The notes beneath the pieces were generated by a model. That model had not been told where the DNA came from. It was given only the letters and a program-made list of their open reading frames with translations, and made no database searches. A program made the position numbers and the translations under genes. A stretch of 64,000 nt of DNA, taken from NCBI GenBank assembly GCA_019155185.1, contig CM032811.1, positions 4,307,806 through 4,371,805 of the forward strand, given 5' to 3'. The stretch comes from Beaufortia kweichowensis. Its lineage: Eukaryota; Chordata; Actinopteri; Cypriniformes; Gastromyzontidae. This document shows, piece by piece, positions 14,001 to 31,000 of the stretch (position 1 is the stretch's first letter; every line of letters begins with the position of its first letter).

Positions 14001-15282
14001 GACAGGTGATATCGTGACAACTTTAATATACAATTTTTTTCATTATTTATATTATAATATTGGGGTTAGGCATTAAGTTCAATCATACATACAATCAACA
14101 ATCATAGTAGCATTTACAAAAACATTAAAATGCAATTATGCAATTAGTTTATTCAAAATAAAAATGACTAAAACATACACAATGACTAAACAACCATTTA
14201 CCACGGCATTAAATAATTACCATATTCAAATATCATTATATTTATGCAGTACTAAAAATTATTTTAAAATTTTACCATGGTATTACCTGTCCTTAAGTCT
14301 CAGCTCATGCACGCTCGCGAGTTTAAAACTAGCCTGTGGGCACTCTTTCCTCACGTGATCTCTTATCATTTTGCGGAATTAATTTACCTGTGCGGTGCGC
14401 ATGACCATTAGTTTTGTGCTCGTGTGTTGCAACAGTCGTGCAAACAAATGATACTGCCATGGCTGTTGCTAACTATTTTTTAATATAGCGGGTGTCTATT
14501 TTTTACTATTTGCACTATTTTTTAATTTAGTGGGTGTCTCTTGTCATAAATCTAATGACGCTAGTAGACGATTATCTCTGACCAATCAGTGATCTGCAGT
14601 GTTTATACGTCATAATCGGAGGCTCCATTAATAACCTCAGCAGAGGTGGTACCAAAGAAAGTACCAGGTACTACACACACTGGAAAATTCCCCAAAAGTG
14701 AACCGTACCGAGCTGTACCGTGCAGTGAAAAAGCATTAATGGTCTTACCATTGTACCAAAAAGTTAACATGCAAACAATCATGCTTTGATAAATGTTTTT
14801 ATAAACAATGAAGGTAGCGCCATGTTTGTGATGACAGCAGATGCTGAGATGCCTGGGAAAGCTAACGGCAGGATGCAGGAATGTGCCAGCAGGTAGCAGA
14901 GAGGCCCAGGATACACAGAGACGTGGAAATAATCGTGCTGTTGAACAATAGAAGCCGTGTGTGGGTGAGGTAAAAAAGCCCCTGGGACAGAGGAGGGGAG
15001 ATCAGCTTACACAGACCCACTTACCTGCCCGATTCAACATGCACTTCAAAAAGAAAAAGACACACAGAGGATCAATGTACCATTCATGGAAACACAGAAA
15101 TGTGTGTGTGTTTTGTGTTTGTGAACCTGTGTGTGTGTCTGCCTACAGCGGAAAGCTGTTGATTAATTGACATGGAAGAGGTGGAAGATTTCTAGACTAT
15201 TCTGGTTTGGGGCAGACATAGCTGTCTATCTTATCTGAGGTAATATTTACTAGCTCAAGGCTGCTGAAACTAGGTTTTGTTA
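8008..15282. other. Gene-poor AT-rich intergenic DNA
   Basis: Strongly AT-rich with long A/T runs (for example 8,041-8,120). It contains a diverged Angel-like element at about 9,020-9,270 and a GC-rich island at about 11,640-12,130. A TAATGG-rich stretch follows at about 12,240-12,480. Open frames of 99-128 codons (11,930-12,316; 12,946-13,245; 13,256-13,594, all plus strand) show no domain, have biased composition and no splice-coherent neighbours. I do not call them genes. Confidence 0.45.
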
Positions 15283-15375
15283 TGCTGTTGCTAAGGTGCC
15301 ATGGATTGTTACTAAAGAGCGTTGCTAGGCGGTTTCCTAGGGTGACCTGAGTCAAAACAGCATATCCCAAAATCT
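15283..15375. repeat. Dispersed 'gttgctaaggt' repeat
   Basis: Contains 'gctgttgctaaggtgccatgg' type units, then 'gcgttgctaggcggtttcctagggtgacc' type sequence and 'gagtcaaaacagca'. The same order ('gttgctaaggtattgctagg', then 'caagtcaaaccagcac') recurs at 37,820-37,905, so the two are members of one dispersed family. The family is not identified. Confidence 0.55.
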
Positions 15376-15824
15376 CAAAATTCTGATGCCTTGATATGGC
15401 TTTGGCTCCTCCTTAAGAGTTTATGGGGGTTTTGAAGGGGTTTCTCACTATCTGATAACTAACTTTAGCACACTAGACACATCACTTTGCCGTGTTTTAT
15501 ATTTGGTCCACATCCCAGTTTTATCAGTGATGAGAACTATGATGTTTTGTCAGAAACCGCCTTCATGTGCTGACAATATAAAAAGAAGTGGAAGTGGAAT
15601 CCACAACACTGCATGAGCGCTCCGGTCTGTTGAACTATCAGACGTAATCTCTGCTGGTTTTTACGCAAAAGGTCGCTTTCATGTTTACAGACTTATTTGT
15701 GGTAGTCAGAGATAATATCCAGGATGTCATTTATCAAGGGACCATCAAAAATATACTTACAAGTGTAAAATGTGTCCTAGTCAAGTGGAAAAGAGGTTTA
15801 AGGGTGAGTAGGGTTTGCTGTACA

Positions 15825-15845
15825 GTGTGTGTGTGTATGTATGTG

Positions 15846-15880
<35 letters not shown>

Positions 15881-15882
15881 GT
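15825..15882. repeat. (GT)n microsatellite, interrupted
   Basis: A GT-rich run broken by 'atgtatgt' and 'tttg', about 58 bp. Confidence 0.95.
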
Positions 15883-17154
15883 CAGCAGATGTCCTACTGA
15901 AATCTGAGAATCTCCTAACAACACTGACCTCAGATCAGAGAAGCTGCTTTTCATAGATCAGATATTACTTTTTTTCCCAAACACAATACAGTATACGTAA
16001 AACATATTAAAAATACAATCCAAACATAAAACGGTTAGTTCCAGTTTTTAAAGTTCTTAAAGCTTTAGCTTTAAGACCTTGCTCAAATCTCCAACCCTAA
16101 AATAAAATAACAGTGATCTCTGCCTTAGCAACAGCACTAATGACATTAACAACTGTCCAATGTAGAGAGAGGAACGATCTTTGCCTCCCACAGACAGAAC
16201 AAGTGTTGAAGTGTGATGTTTATGTTCACACCAGCATTGCGGCACCTTACACCTCCAGTACCACCAGCAAACCCTCACACTACTCCCATTATGTGACTGA
16301 GGTTTGCATGTGGTGGTCAGAGGTCAAATCTCGGCTCATTCACTTCAAGAGTGTCTATATTTATCTTAGAGTACAGGAGGAGATGTACACAAGCTGTAAG
16401 TCACGTGATGGTTTCAACTTGAACTTTGTTTCTTAAATACTGCAATAAAAATGTGAATGGAGACTGTTCTTTGTTACTTCATTGGCTGTGGCTGTTGTCT
16501 TACGTAAGACCTCCTGTTGGTTCTTATCGCTGAAACCCAAACAGTACAATCGAATTCGCTGCAAAGGCCTTCTGCAATTTCAGTGATGAAGTTCAAGGTT
16601 TCACTTCCAAAGCAGCTGTAAAGAACAGCGTCATAGCTCTTCTTTGAAGTTTACTTGTTTTGTGTATACCCAGGGTCAAGGATATCAGCTGATAGAGGCT
16701 CCTTAAACCCCCACATAGCTAGTATTCAAGAACTTTATCACATGACCTGCTTTTATAGCACATATCTGTTTCAATGACTCAAGATTTATAAAGTTTCCTT
16801 CCCCCAAATCTCAAGCTTCACAAAGTTTCAAAGAAAAGGGGTTTTCCATCCACAGGGCCGACGTCTCTGAATGATATCAGTCCTCAGCTGGCAGCTGATG
16901 AGGCCCTTGAGTCACCGGGTCATAAAGAAACATCTGCTCCAATTCTGTATAAATCTGCCCTGTCGGGAACGGTCTCGGCTATTAGGAGTGGAAAAGTTAA
17001 GACATCAAGATAATTTATTTAGGAATTAAGGTTTGGATTGACATAAAGGTGAGCAAATGACAGAACTGGTCTTTGTGTTAGTCATTTTTGCAGGCTTGTG
17101 TTTTTCGTTGCGTTATGCATGGATCGTGCATGCTTTCACTGGGAGGCGCAATAA

Positions 17155-17228
17155 AGGCAACGCTAGGATTCGATCCCAAGATCTCCTGTTTACTAGACAG
17201 GCACTTTAACCAACTAAGCCATGGCACC
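17155..17228 (-). pseudogene. tRNA-Thr(AGT)-like, degraded
   Basis: The reverse strand folds as a tRNA with anticodon loop CTAGTAA (AGT, Thr) and the A/B-box layout of the intact Thr copy at 19833. The T-loop reads ATCGAAT instead of TTCGAAT, and several acceptor-stem pairs are lost (5' GGTGCCA against 3' CGTTGCC). It is probably non-functional or tRNA-derived. It belongs to the duplicated block shared with 20,350-21,260, where the matching copy is at 20414. Confidence 0.7.
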
Positions 17229-17430
17229 AGATGACTCCCAGAAAAAGAAAAAAAAAAACCCACATACATAATCGAAATGGAAAGATGCCTGATATTGACT
17301 GTTTGAACTCTCTATCCCTTTGTGTAGACTGGAATGAACAGTGATTGGTTTGAACACAGAGCTCCAGTTTACAACGCAGGGCATCATAATGACCTTGGGA
17401 TTCTATAAGCAGGTTAAAGGCACTGCTTTA

Positions 17431-17504
17431 AGGCACTGCTGGGAGTCGAACCCAGGATCTCCTGTTTACAAGACAGGCGCTTTAACAAACTAAGCCACAG
17501 CGCC
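17431..17504 (-). tRNA. tRNA-Thr(TGT)
   Basis: The reverse strand starts GGCGCTGTGGCTTAG and has anticodon loop CTTGTAA (anticodon TGT). It ends with the T-arm CTGGG-TTCGACT-CCCAG and GCAGTGCC-type acceptor pairing. The D-loop reads TTTG where TTGG is usual, so G18 is replaced by T. That residue normally pairs with position 55, so function is uncertain. There is no intron. The duplicate at 20708 has the normal D-loop but a different lesion. Confidence 0.75.
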
Positions 17505-17612
17505 AGTGTGTCACAGCTGCTTGTGGAATGGTGACTATTAATCTTACAGACAATTAATCTTGCAGAAAGGACCCTAATAAAATACCTGAAAAACAAATAA
17601 CTCAATGAGTTG

Positions 17613-17694
17613 CGACTCTGGTGGGACTCGAACCCACAACCTTTGAATTGCTACACTTTGTAATCCAATGCGCTATCCATTGCGCCACAGAGCC
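17613..17694 (-). pseudogene. tRNA-Arg with deleted anticodon
   Basis: The reverse strand begins GGCTCTGTGGCGCAATGG and ends GTTCGAGTCCCACCAGAG, matching intron-bearing tRNA-Arg(TCT). Compared with the sibling copies at 20258 and 20890, 8 bases ('ctagaagt' on the plus strand) are missing after 'gtaat'. This removes the TCT anticodon and part of its loop. The intron-like segment remains. Both internal promoter boxes look good, so it could still be transcribed but cannot decode. Confidence 0.85.
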
Positions 17695-17854
17695 ACTTTG
17701 GGAAGGCTTTTCGTTTTGTATGAAAAAGGATGCATGGATCCTGCACGCTTTCACAGGGAGCAAGAAACTTGCAAGTACTTTTCAGACCTCTTTTCCTTCA
17801 TGTAGGCCAGAGAGCACAGATATACAAGAGAAAGGCAATAATGTGATATGAAGG

Positions 17855-17905
17855 TGAAGATCTCCTGTTGACAAGGTTAAAGTGTAGAACAGCTATGCCA
17901 AGGTA
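17855..17905 (-). pseudogene. Decayed tRNA-Thr remnant
   Basis: The plus strand reads 'agatctcctgttgacaagg', then 'taaagtgtagaacagctatgcca'. This lines up with 'ggatctcctgtttacaagac', 'ctttaaccaactaagcca' of the Thr tRNAs but has lost the stems. Similar remnants lie at 18,178-18,232, 20,084-20,145 and 21,141-21,193, spaced with the repeated flanks. Confidence 0.6.
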
Positions 17906-18177
17906 CCTGATACTGACTGTTAGAACACTCTAGCACTTTGCGTAGATTGGAATAAACAGTAAGAGCTCAGAGCTCCAGTTTACAAGGCATTTACTTTATC
18001 CAATTAATTCACAAGTCCTTGTAGATGCACCAGACTAGTATGACAAAAACAGTCTGTAAATTAGATTGGACCTTTAAACAGTATGCTGGTAAAGCATTTC
18101 AGCAAAAAGGACCTCCATTCCTTCACGTAGGCCAGAGAGCACAGACGTACAAGAGAAAGGCAACATTGTGATATGAA

Positions 18178-18232
18178 TGCAGAATCTCCTGTTGACAAGG
18201 TTGAAGTGTAGAACAGCTATGCCAAAGTACCT
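18178..18232 (-). pseudogene. Decayed tRNA-Thr remnant
   Basis: A second copy of the same degenerate segment, with 'cagaatctcctgttgacaag' and 'gaacagctatgccaaagtac'. Its flanks (about 18,110-18,420) repeat those at about 17,785-18,090. This indicates tandem duplication after the tRNA had decayed. Confidence 0.6.
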
Positions 18233-18490
18233 GATACTGACTGTCAAAGTGAATAAACAGTCAGAGATCCAGTTTACAAGGCAGTTACAAGCCAGTTTAC
18301 ATTATCCAATTAATTCACAAGTCCTTGTAGATGCACCAGACTAGTATGACAAAAGCAGTCCGTAAATTAGATTAGACCTTTAAACAGTAGGCTGGTAAGG
18401 CATTTCAGCAATGCCATGGATTATTTCTGATGATGAGGAAATGTGCACATCATAATGGCCTAGGGTTTAGAGGAGAAAACCACCGACTAA

Positions 18491-18563
18491 AGGCACTGCT
18501 GGGATTTGAACCCAGGATCTCCTGTTTACGAGACAGGCGCTTTACCAGCTAAGCCACAGCGCC
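18491..18563 (-). tRNA. tRNA-Thr(CGT)
   Basis: The reverse strand starts GGCGCTGTGGCTTAGCTGG. The anticodon loop is CTCGTAA (anticodon CGT), the T-arm is CTGGG-TTCAAAT-CCCAG and the acceptor 3' strand is CAGTGCC. Invariant D-loop GG and T-loop TTC are present and no intron is needed. This is one of the three best-preserved tRNA genes of the island. Confidence 0.88.
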
Positions 18564-18731
18564 CGCCTATTGAAAGAAAAGTGACTCCCAGAAACAAAAC
18601 ACATACAAAGGTGCAGAGTGAACGGTAAAAAAAATTAAATGTACGCAATGCTTTGAAAAAGGGGGATTTTTAGTTTCGGTTCAGTCGTAATTCCACCGGA
18701 AGCAAGACCTTTGTGGACGACCATCGGTACA

Positions 18732-18818
18732 CCTTCGATAGCTCAGTTGGTAGAGAGGAGGACTGTAGGCGGTTCACTGGTCATCCTTAGGTCGCTGGTT
18801 CGAGTCCGGCTCGAAGGA
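18732..18818 (+). tRNA. tRNA-Tyr(GTA), intron-containing
   Basis: The gene starts CCTTCGATAGCTCAGTTGG and ends GGTTCGAGTCC-GGC-TCGAAGG-A. The anticodon GTA is at 18765-18767. A 14-base intron (18769-18782) follows the base 3' of the anticodon, the standard eukaryotic position, and nuclear tRNA-Tyr genes generally carry one. Acceptor pairing CCTTCGA/TCGAAGG is perfect. One D-stem position is A where C is usual (GAGA for GAGC), giving a G10-A25 mismatch. It is the only clear plus-strand tRNA of the island. Confidence 0.9.
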
Positions 18819-18896
18819 AGAGGTGTTTTTCCTACGTGTTGGTCATGCAAATTGTTGCTTAACTTGTTAAAAATGTCTGTCTCTCGCCAAAACGCA

Positions 18897-18925
18897 AGTT
18901 CCCTGACCGGGAATGGAACCCGGGC
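18897..18925 (-). pseudogene. tRNA-Glu 3' fragment
   Basis: The reverse strand GGCCCGGGTTCCATTCCCGG followed by TCAGGGA matches the T-arm and acceptor 3' strand of nuclear tRNA-Glu. The T-loop has TTCCATT where TTCGATT is normal. The expected D and anticodon arms further 5' (up to about 18,965) are barely recognisable. It is a decayed or partial tRNA-Glu. Confidence 0.65.
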
Positions 18926-18965
18926 CAAATGTGTAAACTTGAAAGTTCCTGGAAGAACCACAATA

Positions 18966-19832
18966 TTCTAAAGAGCATAACAAAAGCAAAGCATCAAGCC
19001 AACAAAGAAGCTACAATAACAGTCTGACAGCATCAGGAAACAGCGAGTTCCTTTAAATGTTTTACATCTGGGAAAAACAAGAAAAACTCTATTCATATAG
19101 CATACACATATTGACATAATGAACCAAAAATACACATACAATTTCAATTAAACTAAACAAAGGACGAGAGACTTGCCATTCTTGGTCTACCAGCCTACCT
19201 GCTCACCAGCAACTCAAGTTCAGGTGTGAATTAGCAACTGTGAAGGTGCCTATGCCACATAAACGGTAAATGCCCCACTGATAACTCAGTGGCCAATCCC
19301 GTTACAATACAAAAAACAAGTACAGACATCAATGGAGGGATGTGCCTCATCAGAAGGAGGTGACCGACCTGAAATCTCTGACCATCACATAACCTGATGA
19401 TGTAACCAGTGAGCCTGCAAAAACAAATTCAAAACTAACTAATCAAAGGCCTCCAGAAACACAAAAATCAGACTTCATGCAAGTTCAAGACAGGAAAGTA
19501 AATGCAGATCTGTTCTTTGGCACAGACTAGTCAAATGCATGGCATTCAGCACTCTGCTGTAAATGACGGGAAAGTAACAGCAGACCTGCTCTTTTGCACA
19601 GACTTATATGGTCTTTTTCAGTAGAATAAGACCATTAATTCCACCGGAAGCAAGACCTTTGTGGACCACCATCTTTTTATGTAAAATGATGGAAACCAGT
19701 ATTACTTTTTGTAAGGCTTGTTTGTAAAAACCACTTAAATGTCCTGATTAAACTAAGGCGTAGTCCTGTCTTAATGTAAGACCTGTCGGCCCATAATAAA
19801 CTGGGATTTTGAGGAGTCCAACAACTAACTAA
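18966..19832. other. Spacer within the tRNA island
   Basis: No tRNA or gene was recognised. At 19,637-19,672 there is a second copy of 'ccaccggaagcaagaccttt' 'gtgga', which also precedes the tRNA-Tyr at about 18,693-18,718. This again points to local duplication. Confidence 0.5.
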
Positions 19833-19906
19833 AGGCACCGCTGGGATTCGAACCCAGGATCTCCTGTTTACTAGACAGGCACTTTAACCAACTAAGCCAC
19901 GGCGCC
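19833..19906 (-). tRNA. tRNA-Thr(AGT)
   Basis: The reverse strand begins GGCGCCGTGGCTTAGTTGG. The anticodon loop is CTAGTAA (anticodon AGT, read as inosine), the T-arm is CTGGG-TTCGAAT-CCCAG, and the acceptor 3' strand CGGTGCC plus discriminator T completes the fold. All invariant D-loop and T-loop residues are present. This is the best-preserved tRNA in the window and the reference for judging the degraded Thr copies around it. Confidence 0.92.
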
Positions 19907-20083
19907 TGGCCATTAGAGGGAAGGTGACATCCAGAAACGAAACACATACATAATTGCAGTATGAACAGGAAAAAAACAAAAACTAAATGTACGCAGAGCT
20001 TTGAGAAAGAGGGACTTTCAGTTTTGGTTTAGGTATAGAGATCACAGATGTAGAAAGGCATTCACTAATGTGTTATAAATGCA

Positions 20084-20150
20084 GAATCTCCTGTTGACTA
20101 GGTTGAAGTGTAGACCACTGCTTTAAACCACAGATTAAAGGCCACAGCGC
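20084..20150 (-). pseudogene. Decayed tRNA-Thr remnant
   Basis: 'cagaatctcctgttgactag' followed by a scrambled D-arm region, then 'aggccacagcgcc', which is the complement of the Thr 5' end. The stems are destroyed. Confidence 0.6.
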
Positions 20151-20257
20151 CAGTTTGTCAGCGTTGCTTGGTTGATGGTGACTATCATAAATGAGACAAT
20201 TAATCTTACAGAAAGGACAATAATACTAGACCTGAAGAAGAAATGCCTGAAGAGCAG

Positions 20258-20347
20258 CGACTCTGGTAGGACTCAAACCCACAACCTTTGAATTGCTACA
20301 CATTGTAATCTAGAAGACCAATGCGCTATCCATTGCGCCACCGAGCC
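20258..20347 (-). tRNA. tRNA-Arg(TCT) with intron, probably impaired
   Basis: The reverse strand begins GGCTCGGTGGCGCAATGG. The anticodon region CTTCTAG is followed by an intron-like insert ending before TTCAAAGG, and the T-arm is GTGGG-TTTGAGT-CCTAC. The T-loop C56 is T, an anticodon-stem pair is lost (TTGGT for TTGGA), and the acceptor has a mismatch. The length (90) fits an intron-containing tRNA-Arg(TCT). A functional product is doubtful. Confidence 0.65.
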
Positions 20348-20413
20348 ACTTCGTAAAGCAGTTTCTTTGTGTTATGCATGGATCGTGCATGCTTTCACTG
20401 GGAGGCGCAAAAA

Positions 20414-20487
20414 AGGCACCGTTGGGATTCGAACCCAGAATCTCCTGTTCACTAGACAGGCACTTTAACCAACTAAACCAAGGCACC
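20414..20487 (-). pseudogene. tRNA-Thr(AGT)-like, degraded
   Basis: The reverse strand begins GGTGCCTTGGTTTAGTTGG and has loop CTAGTGA (AGT). The T-loop TTCGAAT is normal, but the T-stem closing pair and the last acceptor pair are lost, and position 37 is G. It sits at the position in the duplicated block matching 17155 and is better preserved than that copy. Function is uncertain. Confidence 0.62.
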
Positions 20488-20707
20488 AGCATACTCTAAG
20501 AAAGATGACTCCCAGAAAATAAAAAAAAAACACATACATGATTGCAGCATGAAATGGAAAGATGCCTGATATTGACTGTTTGAACTCTCTATCCGTTTGT
20601 GTAGACTGGAATGAACAGTGATTGGTTTGAACACAGAGCTCCAGTTTACAACGCAGGGCATCATAATGACCTTGGGATTCTATAAGCAGGTTAAAGGCAC
20701 TGCTTTA

Positions 20708-20781
20708 AGGCACTGCTGGGAGTCGGACCCAGGATCTCCTGTTTACAAGACAGGCGCTTTAACCAACTAAGCCACAGCGCC
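20708..20781 (-). tRNA. tRNA-Thr(TGT), second copy
   Basis: Nearly identical to 17431-17504, with anticodon loop CTTGTAA. The D-loop has the normal TTGG, but the T-loop reads TCCGACT instead of TTCGACT, so position 55 is C. Elongator tRNAs are nearly invariant here. It is the segmental-duplication partner of the first Thr(TGT). Confidence 0.7.
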
Positions 20782-20889
20782 AGTGTGTCACAGCTGCTTG
20801 TGGAATGGTGACTACTAATCTTACAGACAATTAATCTTGCAGAAAGGACCCTAATAAAATACCTGAAAAACAAATAACTCAAAGAGTTG

Positions 20890-20979
20890 CGAATCTGGTG
20901 GGACTCGAACCCACAACCTTTGAATTGCTACACGTTGTAATCTAGAAGTCCAATGCGCTATTCATTGCACCACAGAGCC
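20890..20979 (-). tRNA. tRNA-Arg(TCT) with intron, probably impaired
   Basis: The reverse strand starts GGCTCTGTGGTGCAATGAA and contains TTGGACTTCTAGATT (anticodon TCT), an intron-like insert, then TTCAAAGG and T-arm GTGGG-TTCGAGT-CCCAC. The T-arm and anticodon stem are good. The D-arm has C11 to T and G19 to A, and the acceptor has one mismatch (CAGATTC). It is the partner of the deleted copy at 17613. Confidence 0.68.
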
Positions 20980-21265
20980 ACTTTATGAAGGCTTTTCGTT
21001 TTGTATGAAAAAGGATGCATGGATCGTGCACGCTTTCACAGGAAGCTAGAAACTTGCAAGTACTTTTCGGACCTCTTTTCCTTCATGTAGGCCAGAGAGC
21101 ACAGATATACAAGGGAAAGGCAATAATGTGATATGAAGGTGAAGATCTCCTGTTGACAAGGTTAAAGTGTAGAACAGCTATGCAAAGGTACCTGATACTG
21201 ACTATTAGAACACTCTAGCACTTTGCGTAGATTGGAATAAACAGTAAGAGCTCTTGTGTTTTGTG

Positions 21266-27809
<6,544 letters not shown>

Positions 27810-27834
27810 TTGATTCAATAAACAATTCTTGTAT

Positions 27835-28010
27835 TATTTTAACCTGTTAACTGTTACCGTTCCACTGAAGGAACACTATTTCACTATTCATTTGATTATT
27901 TTATAGTTGAATTATTTTCTAATCATATATAATAACTATATATTGATGGAAAGGTCTAAGACTCAAGAATAAATATTTGACAAATTTTCATGACTATAAA
28001 CATAAACAAA
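27835..28010 (+). repeat. Dispersed repeat family R1, copy 1
   Basis: Begins 'taacctgttaactgttaccg', with 'ttcactattcattt', 'gactcaagaataaatatttg' and 'ataaacataaacaaaaaat'. The same series occurs at 51,395-51,560 (same strand) and reverse-complemented at 45,430-45,545 and 50,330-50,465. This shows a four-member dispersed family inside this window. The class is unknown. Confidence 0.65.
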
Positions 28011-31000
28011 AAATTAATAAACATTTTAATGTTATTTATAAAAATACCTAAAAAAATTTTTAATGTTTAAAAATAGAATATAAATATATAACCATACATT
28101 TATATTTTATATTAATTATATACTAATTATATATATTAATTATAAAATATTTTGTTGACATTTGTTGACATGTGAGGTCCTTCAATTTAAAAAACAGATA
28201 ACGTGTGGAATTTCGATAATAGCATACACAAATGTAGTCCCGCCCTAAACTCCATTACATCATTAGATGCATCAATGATCCTAAAACAAACAAAACAATG
28301 TTTTGAAAGTGCTAGAGTGTCAAATCAACCCACATATTACAGACTGAAAAGCTCTTTCCAAAAAGTATGCAGGTATAGAAGAAACATTAAAATAATTACA
28401 CATAACTCATAATACATTTGTCTTTTTGATACTCAATAAAATGAGTCAAAACTGATAACACAGACTTATAACTTTAGTTTCTAATTTTGCATCAAACTTA
28501 GTTTCAGTATGTCTCAGTACAGTACAGCAGAGATTTTGGAAATATTCCCACAGCAGTGAAACGTCATTGAGGTCATTTCTCTGTGTTGATCATTTGAATA
28601 TGCAAGTTAGACGTGGCACTCCCTCCAGCCCCATCGAAAGACAGACTGAAAACATACACAACAGCAGACATTGTGACTGCATGTATGACTGTGTGTGGAG
28701 AATGAGTTTTATGACCTCTTGCATGGCAGGAAGTCAAAAGCTTCTGCCAAGTTTATTAAAACTATTGGGCAATTTATCAGAAGTTATCAAACCATCACAT
28801 CAGCATTGAAAGTCACTGATGACAGAATTACACTGTACCTATTTTTCATTTTCTGATTAAAATATAAGCAGTGCTTACCCTAAAACATGCCAGCCGTGGG
28901 GTGTTGTGAGTGATTGATGGGGTATTGCTATATGGCAAAGGGTGGTTTGGTCTTGGAAAAACAAGAATGTGGCTTACACTTTGTGCATAATAAGATTTAA
29001 ATTTTCCTAAAGCAAAGCAAGCTCAAGCCACCAGACGTATATTAAAAGCAGATTTGTGTCAGAACAGTTCATCAAATGAGACCACACCGCTGTTGATTTA
29101 ATCCTATCAGCGGCTCTCATGGGGTCCGACACGTTGCGTCACACACACACATAACAGCAAACCTAAGACTGTGCAAAGTTCCACACATTTTCCAAAGCAA
29201 ATCACATCAAAAAGGACTTTCACCAGTGTACTGTTAAACTGTAATCCTGTCATCTCTGAGATCAAGTTATTCTCATAGTGACCATAAAACCCTGACTGCA
29301 CTGTGAAGTCATCATAACTCATTACCAAACTCCATTTCATGTTGTGTCACCGAAACATTCCCAGAAATTACATAAGAAAGGGGTTTATTGAAAGTGAAAA
29401 TTCTGATTCTGTTGCTGTTGCTTTGGTCTTTAATTGGAATCTTTAAAGTTGAAATTGGTTTTACCACGTCACGACATTCCTTAGTCAATTTTGATTATAA
29501 AATATGTTTCAGTAAACAATGTAAACGTTTTAAATAAACGTTTGTTGAAAATCAGTTTTTTTAGATGCGTCAGGTCAAGTCTTTCAACCGCAGAAGCATC
29601 TAAATCATATCAAACTAGCTATCCTGCATTTAAAAGTGCATATTATGGTTTGAAAGTAACTGTTGTTTGCTCTTGAATGAGAAGACACATATGCTAAACT
29701 AAACACAGACGTCTGTGCAGTTTGCGTTTCTGTGAGACAAAACAAAGTCTCTTAATGACTGGTTATTGTAAGACTGTCGTAGACATAATTATAATAGAAA
29801 TATGCCCATTTGGTCGTCTCATGTTCCACTTTAAAATGTCTTTTGTTAGGACTGAAACCTCTTCTACAGATTATTTAGTGATGTACACTACCAGTCAAAA
29901 GATTGGAAACTCACCATTTAGATTTTCACCCTTTGTCTAGAATTTGTAAAATCATACTCTTGACATTTTATCATCTAGTTTCTTGGGGTCTTTAACCTGA
30001 GAAGCTTTTTAAACAACACTAAAGGAATTTCTATGTATGCTGGACTCTTACTGACTGCTTTTTATTCATTATTTGCTCCAAGTAATCCATTTGAACACAT
30101 TTTTTAAAATACAATTTTAGTTTTCTAATTAAAGAAATGAATATGTAGGCATAATTATATTTTTGTCTACAAAAGTAATTATCCACATATTTTGACAGGC
30201 ACTGAATGTGAACTTACAGGGTACAGCATATGCATCACCACAATGAAAAACAGTCACGGTTCAGTTTAAACATCACATTTATTTTCCATGAAAATCACGG
30301 ATAGCAGTCAGCAATCTCATACACCGTACCATAAACAGGAGTGTTTTGAATGAGATGAAATGAAAATGCAATCACAATTGTACAGTAGATTACCCTGATA
30401 GTGTTATCGCTGTAACAATAAAGCACATAAAGAACCGAGGCCACTTTCTGACATGTGGCTGTATGGGACGCAACGCCCATCTGGGTTCCAGAAGTATTTT
30501 TCACATTCATTTTCTCCACTGACACTTCAAAACATTCTTTACTAATGACCTCTAAGCAATGAACTGAACCATAATTGAACCAGTAATGACGGTTAAAGAT
30601 ACAAAACTACCGACTCTCAAATACACAACATCACATATTTGGAGTGAACTACAAAAATACACCAATGTATTCAAATTATTTAAGATAATAGGGAGAATAT
30701 GACCTTTTCCATCATCTTTATGGGGGTGTGTGGTTAATATTTTAGTTCATAAGTCTATAAAGCTTTCAAAAGGAATTCTTATTTTTAAGCAATGTTGAAG
30801 AACATGGTTATGTCTTAAAAGCTATAAATGTTAAAAACAGACAGGATCTTTACTTCTGGAACCCTCCTGTTGTCTTCTGACTGAATGACTCTAATTGGGC
30901 TTCTGAATAATAAGAAGCAAATTTAACGAATCTCACTGGCCGCTGGTTAAACAAGAGGATGCAGCCAAACGGCTTTGTATTAGTTTTCTTAAAAAACATG

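Larger units (their letters stand above)
17080..21265. repeat. Segmentally duplicated tRNA island
   Basis: A block from about 17,080 to 17,970 recurs at about 20,350-21,255 in the same order: 'ttatgcatggatcgtgcatg', Thr(AGT)-like, 'gatgcctgatattgactgtt', Thr(TGT), Arg(TCT), 'gcatggatc(g/c)tgcacgcttt', 'acttgcaagtacttttc', then a Thr remnant. The two copies are nearly identical over most of their length. A smaller repeat links about 17,785-18,090 to 18,110-18,420. Boundaries are approximate. Confidence 0.8.

Noticed and set aside
18711..18971. Open frames across the tRNA-Tyr gene
   Set aside because: They simply read through the tRNA gene and its flanks.
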